Shown: one piece after another, positions 22,555 to 26,237 of the stretch
Layout of the letters: each line of letters opens with the position of its first letter
How positions within the stretch are numbered: the stretch's first letter is position 1
Origin: an uncultured Eubacteriales bacterium
Lineage (GTDB): Bacteria; Bacillota; Clostridia; Oscillospirales; Oscillospiraceae
Length of the DNA: 26,237 bases
NCBI GenBank assembly: GCA_900544975.1
Contig: UQXI01000036.1
Coordinates: forward strand, 1 to 26,237
Direction: 5' to 3'
The notes under the pieces: model-generated
Seen by the model: the letters and a program-made list of their open reading frames with translations, nothing else
Database searches by the model: none
What the model was told of the DNA's origin: nothing
Translations under genes and position numbers: made by a program

Positions 22555-22878
22555 ATGACAAAGATTGAATTTTTCACCCAGGACGACAGAATCACCGGAT
22601 TCTGCTGCTCCGGGCACAGCGGCTACGGCCAGGCCGGGACGGACATTGTATGTGCCGCCGTCTCCGCCGCCGTCAGCCTCACCGAGTGCACCGTCAATGA
22701 CGTGTGCGGCGCTCGGGCCAAGGTCCGGGTAAACGAGGCGGAAGCCTCCATCACCCTGACCCTTCCCGCCGTTTGCGATGAGGAAGAGTCCGTCCAGGCT
22801 GCCCTCAGCGGCCTCATGGTCTATCTCATTGGTCTGCGGGAGGAATACCCAGATTATCTCGATGTTTTGGAGGTGTAA
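22555..22878 (+). CDS. prp: Ribosomal-processing cysteine protease Prp
   Basis: This 107-residue cytoplasmic protease trims the N-terminal extension of ribosomal protein L27, a step essential in Firmicutes that have it. The catalytic pair is visible: His21 in GHSGYGQAG and Cys33 in DIVCAAVSAAV. Their spacing matches S. aureus Prp. Its substrate L27 is encoded two bases downstream and does carry the cleavage sequence. The usual older name is YsxB. Location between rplU and rpmA is strictly conserved in this phylum, which supports the call. Confidence 0.95.
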   Translation: MTKIEFFTQDDRITGFCCSGHSGYGQAGTDIVCAAVSAAVSLTECTVNDVCGARAKVRVNEAEASITLTLPAVCDEEESVQAALSGLMVYLIGLREEYPDYLDVLEV

Positions 22879-22880
22879 AT

Positions 22881-23162
22881 ATGCTGAAAATTGGCATTCA
22901 GTTCTTCGCCCACAAAAAAGGCGGCGGTTCCACCAAGAACGGCCGTGATTCCGAGTCCAAGCGGCTGGGCGTGAAGCGGGCCGACGGTCAGTTCGTTCTG
23001 GCTGGCAACATCCTGGTCCGGCAGAGAGGCACCCACATCCATCCCGGCACCAATGTGGGCATCGGCAGCGATGACACACTGTTCGCTCTCATTGACGGCA
23101 CCGTCCGTTTCGAGCGGAAGGGCAAGGATCGGAAGCAGTGCTGCGTGTACGCGGAGCAGTAA
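22881..23162 (+). CDS. rpmA: 50S ribosomal protein L27 (precursor with cleavable N-terminus)
   Basis: This 93-residue protein sits at the peptidyl transferase centre of the 50S subunit. It opens with MLKIGIQFFAHKKGGGSTKN. The first nine residues (through FF) are the Firmicutes-type extension that Prp removes, leaving AHKKGGGST as the mature end. STKNGRDSESKRLGVKR and the GTHIHPGTNVGIG region are standard L27. The gene follows prp by two bases and ends at a strong terminator, so the operon stops here. Confidence 0.97.
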   Translation: MLKIGIQFFAHKKGGGSTKNGRDSESKRLGVKRADGQFVLAGNILVRQRGTHIHPGTNVGIGSDDTLFALIDGTVRFERKGKDRKQCCVYAEQ

Positions 23163-23170
23163 TAACGGAC

Positions 23171-23208
23171 AAAGGGCTGTTGCATACTACCTGCAACGGC
23201 CCTTTTTT
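23171..23208 (+). terminator. Rho-independent terminator of the rplU operon
   Basis: AAAGGGCTGTTGCA (23171-23184) pairs with TGCAACGGCCCTTT over 14 bases (one G-U) around the loop TACTACC. A run of six to seven T follows. It starts eight bases past the rpmA stop codon. Confidence 0.95.
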
Positions 23209-23216
23209 CTTCAGGC

Positions 23217-23263
23217 GTCCTGCTTGCAGAATCCATGGACCTTGTGGACTGCGCAAACAGGAC
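23217..23263 (+). promoter_or_regulatory. Inverted repeat in the gap before obgE
   Basis: GTCCTGCTTGC (23217-23227) pairs with GCAAACAGGAC (23253-23263) with one mismatch; CCA/TGG inside may pair too. It may be a leader structure of obgE. I see no convincing -35/-10 pair in the 105-base gap, so obgE may rely partly on read-through of the upstream terminator. Confidence 0.35.
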
Positions 23264-23310
23264 GGCAGCCTCCCCGTGGGGCGGGCGCAAGGGCAAAAGG
23301 AGGCACTTTT

Positions 23311-24585
23311 ATGTTTGTAGATAAAGTCAGAATCACCGTATCCGCCGGAAAGGGCGGCGACGGCGCCGTGGCGTTTCACCGGGAGAAATATGTGGCGGCG
23401 GGCGGCCCCGACGGCGGCGACGGCGGCCACGGCGGCAGTGTCGTGCTCCGGGTCAATGACAATCTCACCACCCTGATGGACTTCCGGTATAAGCGGAAGT
23501 ATGCGGCAGCCCCAGGCGGCGATGGCCAGGGCTCCCGCTGCACCGGCAAGCGGGGAGAGAACCTGATCATCCAGGTCCCCCGGGGGACCGTGGTCCGGGA
23601 CGCTGAGACCGACCAGATCATAGTGGATATGTCCGGCAACGAAGACTACATTCTGGCCCGGGGCGGACGCGGCGGCTGGGGCAACAAGCACTTCGCAACG
23701 CCCACCCGGCAATTACCCCGATTTGCCAAGGCGGGCCTGCCTGGCGAATGCCGGGATGTGATTCTGGAGCTGAAGTTACTGGCTGACGTGGGCCTTGTGG
23801 GCTTCCCCAATGTGGGAAAATCCACCCTGCTCTCGGTCACCTCCAACGCCCGGCCGAAAATCGCCAACTATCACTTCACCACCTTATTCCCCAACCTGGG
23901 CGTCATCTATGTGGACGAAGGCGTCTCCTTCGTCATGGCGGATATCCCGGGCATCATTGAGGGCGCGGCTGAGGGCGCCGGTCTGGGCCACGATTTTCTC
24001 CGCCATATTGACCGCTGCCGTCTGCTGATCCATGTGGTGGACGTCTCCGGCAGCGAGGGCCGGGATCCGGTGGAGGACTTCGACAAGATTTGCGCGGAGC
24101 TCCACGAGTATTCTGTGGACTTGTCCAACCGGCCTATGATTGTAGCAGCCAACAAATGCGATCTGCTGGAGCCGGACTCCGACAACCTGCAGCGGCTGCG
24201 GGACCATGTGGCGGCCATGGGCTGTGAATTTTATGAAATCTCCGCTGCAACCACCATGGGCGCCCGTCATCTGATGCAAGTGGTGGCCGCCAAGCTTCTG
24301 GAATTGCCCCCCATTACGGTCTACGAGCCGGAGTATGTGAAGCCCCTGGCTCAGGCCGGAGATCCCCAGGAGCTGGAGATTGACCACTACGGGGACACTT
24401 GGGTGGTTTCCGGCGCCTGGATGGAGCGGCTTCTGGGAGACATTCGCTTCGATGACTACGAATCCCGGAACTATTTTGACCGCCAGCTGCGTAAATGCGG
24501 CCTGTTCGACCGCCTGGAGGCGCTGGGAATTGCAGACGGGGACACGGTCAGCATTTACAACTGGGAATTCACCTACGAACGGTAA
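23311..24585 (+). CDS. obgE: GTPase Obg/CgtA
   Basis: This 424-residue ribosome-associated GTPase works in 50S assembly and stress response. The glycine-rich Obg domain (1-158) includes AGKGGDGAVAFHREKYVAAGG's core and GGRGGWGN. The GTPase domain follows with G1 GFPNVGKS (164-171), switch region YHFTTLFPNLG (187-197), G3 DIPG (211-214) and G4 NKCD (281-284). The C-terminal OCT domain (about 345-424), typical of Firmicutes Obg, ends VSIYNWEFTYER. AGGAGG sits seven bases before the ATG. The gene follows rpmA as in many bacteria and is followed 24 bases later by an AraC-type regulator gene, an uncommon neighbour. Confidence 0.97.
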   Translation: MFVDKVRITVSAGKGGDGAVAFHREKYVAAGGPDGGDGGHGGSVVLRVNDNLTTLMDFRYKRKYAAAPGGDGQGSRCTGKRGENLIIQVPRGTVVRDAETDQIIVDMSGNEDYILARGGRGGWGNKHFATPTRQLPRFAKAGLPGECRDVILELKLLADVGLVGFPNVGKSTLLSVTSNARPKIANYHFTTLFPNLGVIYVDEGVSFVMADIPGIIEGAAEGAGLGHDFLRHIDRCRLLIHVVDVSGSEGRDPVEDFDKICAELHEYSVDLSNRPMIVAANKCDLLEPDSDNLQRLRDHVAAMGCEFYEISAATTMGARHLMQVVAAKLLELPPITVYEPEYVKPLAQAGDPQELEIDHYGDTWVVSGAWMERLLGDIRFDDYESRNYFDRQLRKCGLFDRLEALGIADGDTVSIYNWEFTYER

Positions 24586-24609
24586 CCGTACGCAGAGAGG
24601 AGCTGTGCC

Positions 24610-25773
24610 ATGGTTCAGAATTTAAATGTATTGTCTTTTGCACCCTACGGCAATCTTCTGGCTGAGCGCTCCGACGGCGCGGCCATGCCCAAGGGCGCCC
24701 ATTGGGAGGAGCGGATTCTGTCTGTCACCGCCCAGGAGACCTATCAATATTGCCCGAAAGAATCGGTGTACCTGGATTATCAGTCCGGTATGAGCATCCT
24801 GGCTGTGGCCAAGGAGCAGGAGGAATTTCAGTATTTCTACCTGGACAAGCCCGTGCGCATCTTCCCGGGCGTGCGGTTTGCCATTGCGCCCTACCAGGAA
24901 AGCTGCTCCGTTCGCATGACCGCCCACTGCAATTGGCCCAAGGCAGAGCCACTGGCGGTCTCGGTCCGGGAGCTGGCTCTGTCCCGGCGGCTTCAGGTGG
25001 AGCGGGTGTATACCTTCTTCTACCACGAGAAAGAGCGGGGCTTCTTCTTCCGGGGAGAGGAGCACTCCATGCTGGAGCTGACCTATGTGGACAAGGGCAG
25101 CATCCACAGCGTCGCCGGCGGCCAGGATCTGGTGCTGGCCCAGGGGGATATGGCCATTTACGGCCCCAACCAGTGGCACATGCAGTATGCCGACCCCGAC
25201 TGCGCCCCCAGCTATATCACCATTACCTTTGACCTGGAGGGCGACAGCCTGGAGCGCCTCCTGAACCGGAAGTTCCGCACCCCCCAGAAAGCGGTGCTCC
25301 TGCTGCAGCAGATGCTGCGGGAACGGGACCAGGAGGACGGATATACGGCAGATATGCTGATCAGCCTCCTGAGCCAGCTGCTGCTGACCATTTTGCGGGA
25401 GGCCGAGGGCTCTTCCCGCCCGCCTCTGCGCACAGCCAATGCCATCAACAACGAAAACGAAGTCGTCGGCCACGCCCAGCGGTACATTGGGCAAAATGTT
25501 CGGATCAAGCTCAGCGTGCCCATGGTCGCCCGGGAGGTGGGCGTCAGTCCCTCGTACCTCACAGCCCTGTTCCATAAAAACCTGCAAATCTCCCCTGGCG
25601 AGTACATCCGTCGGGCCAAGCTCCAGGAGAGCAAACTGATGATCCGGGAAGGCAAAATGAACTTCACAGAAATCGCCCAGGTCCTCCAGTACTCCACCGT
25701 GCATCACTTCTCCCGGCAGTTTAAGGAAAAGTTCGGCATTACCCCCACCGAATACGCCCGGTCCATTCGGTAA
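24610..25773 (+). CDS. AraC-family transcriptional regulator with extra N-terminal domain
   Basis: This 387-residue regulator has a C-terminal AraC double helix-turn-helix at about 283-387. The first motif is VPMVAREVGVSPSYLTALFH, and the second is within FTEIAQVLQYSTVHHFSRQF, followed by KEKFGITPTEYAR. A cupin-type ligand-binding domain spans about 145-245, with the LTYVDKGSIHSVAGG and LAQGDMAIYGPNQWH pattern. In front of it, residues 1-140 form an additional beta-rich region (for example YLDKPVRIFPGVRFAIAPYQ) that I do not recognise. AGAGGAG lies seven bases before the ATG. It is probably co-transcribed with obgE and ends at a terminator. Such AraC proteins usually activate sugar genes; the glycan region to the left has no regulator of its own, so it is a candidate target. 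This link is inference. Confidence 0.92.
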   Translation: MVQNLNVLSFAPYGNLLAERSDGAAMPKGAHWEERILSVTAQETYQYCPKESVYLDYQSGMSILAVAKEQEEFQYFYLDKPVRIFPGVRFAIAPYQESCSVRMTAHCNWPKAEPLAVSVRELALSRRLQVERVYTFFYHEKERGFFFRGEEHSMLELTYVDKGSIHSVAGGQDLVLAQGDMAIYGPNQWHMQYADPDCAPSYITITFDLEGDSLERLLNRKFRTPQKAVLLLQQMLRERDQEDGYTADMLISLLSQLLLTILREAEGSSRPPLRTANAINNENEVVGHAQRYIGQNVRIKLSVPMVAREVGVSPSYLTALFHKNLQISPGEYIRRAKLQESKLMIREGKMNFTEIAQVLQYSTVHHFSRQFKEKFGITPTEYARSIR

Positions 25774-25805
25774 TGCCCACAGATCGAAACAATATCATGA
25801 AAAAC

Positions 25806-25827
25806 CCCGACGGAATCTTCCGTTGGG
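25806..25827 (+). other. Short hairpin behind the AraC gene
   Basis: CCCGACGGAA pairs with TTCCGTTGGG (one G-U, two-base nominal loop). It lies just ahead of the main terminator and has no U-run of its own. Confidence 0.5.
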
Positions 25828-25830
25828 CAG

Positions 25831-25869
25831 GATGGCATTCTGTAACATATACGGGATGCCATCTTTTTT
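25831..25869 (+). terminator. Rho-independent terminator behind the AraC gene
   Basis: GATGGCAT (25831-25838) pairs with ATGCCATC (25856-25863), followed directly by six T. It closes the obgE-AraC transcript 58 bases past the stop codon. Confidence 0.88.
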
Positions 25870-26237
25870 GCATTGCACCCAACTCGCCCTACACCGTAAG
25901 CGCGGGCCCATCGGTCCGTCCAGCAGAAACACTGTGCGTTTCCCGCCCATTTTCAGGGAATTCGGAATGCCCACCACGGGCGGACCCATGTGTCCGCCCA
26001 CGGGGGAATCCATCCCCTCTTCATCCGCCTCCGGCAAATTCGCAGTGCTCACTACAGGCGGACATACAGATCCTCACACACGGTCAAATCGAAACGTATC
26101 AGAAAATCTGGCACCCGGCATGGGGGATTCACTCAGGTTATTTTGATTGCAAACCGTCTAATCGGGTAAAACTCCCATACTTTGTAGGTTTGTCAATGAT
26201 GTGTTACAGACTTTTGGTAAGAAAAGAGGACAGATTT
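25870..26237. other. Non-coding right end with palindromic repeat DNA
   Basis: No gene is supported. The left half is GC-rich and full of short palindromes, such as the hairpin at 25978-25999 and GCCC/GGGC around 25969-25981. The last 90 bases turn AT-rich, with an AAGAAAAGAGGACAG stretch at the very end that could be a ribosome site for a gene starting outside the window. I could not fix a promoter there. Confidence 0.5.
25978..25999. repeat. Palindromic unit of a probable interspersed repeat
   Basis: GGGCGGAC and GTCCGCCC pair perfectly around the loop CCATGT. Similar GGGCGGAC...GTCCGCCC units are, from memory, common between genes in Oscillospiraceae; only this one copy is seen here. Confidence 0.5.

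Noticed and set aside
21958..23079. Minus-strand frame of 373 codons across rplU and prp
   Set aside because: It crosses the rplU promoter and two certain ribosomal-operon genes in antisense.

Overview
The window looks like chromosomal DNA of a fairly GC-rich gut-type Firmicute of the class Clostridia, most likely Oscillospiraceae (Flavonifractor/Pseudoflavonifractor-like). This is inferred from the rplU-prp-rpmA-obgE order, an L27 with the Firmicutes-type cleavable N-terminus, LplB/YtcP-type ABC permeases, AGGAGG ribosome binding sites and palindromic intergenic repeats. I see no rRNA, tRNA, CRISPR array, transposase or integrase gene.

Layout. Positions 1-1800 are an AT-rich islet. It carries a secreted protein and a small membrane protein of unknown function, and it is bounded by two copies of the 3' end of a GH3 glycosidase gene. 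Positions 1808-14474, all on the minus strand, form a glycan-use region. In transcription order it runs GH35 beta-galactosidase, two CUT1 permeases and a solute-binding lipoprotein (with a terminator behind them), then a second unit of GH130 phosphorylase, GH38 alpha-mannosidase and GH3 glycosidase. The GH130 protein resembles beta-1,4-mannosyl-GlcNAc phosphorylases. Together with the alpha-mannosidase and beta-galactosidase this suggests import and cytoplasmic breakdown of N-glycan or mannoside fragments. No ABC ATPase is encoded, so a shared MsmK-like ATPase elsewhere is expected.

Positions 14599-21912, also minus, read recQ, a TetR regulator, an MMPL/RND transporter, and a large secreted protein built of xxxLxxG heptads. 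The last two overlap by 4 nt and look like one export or envelope machine under the TetR protein. This is the best candidate here for a poorly described system.

Positions 22120-25869 are on the plus strand: a strong sigma-A promoter, an L21 leader, rplU, prp, rpmA, a terminator, obgE, and an AraC-type regulator 24 nt behind obgE. The regulator may control the sugar genes, but nothing in the sequence proves that. Positions 25870-26237 contain palindromic repeat DNA and no gene.

Several terminators and intergenic palindromes share stem sequences. One 28-bp repeat supplies the C-terminus of the TetR protein, so small palindromic repeats seem to be active in this genome.
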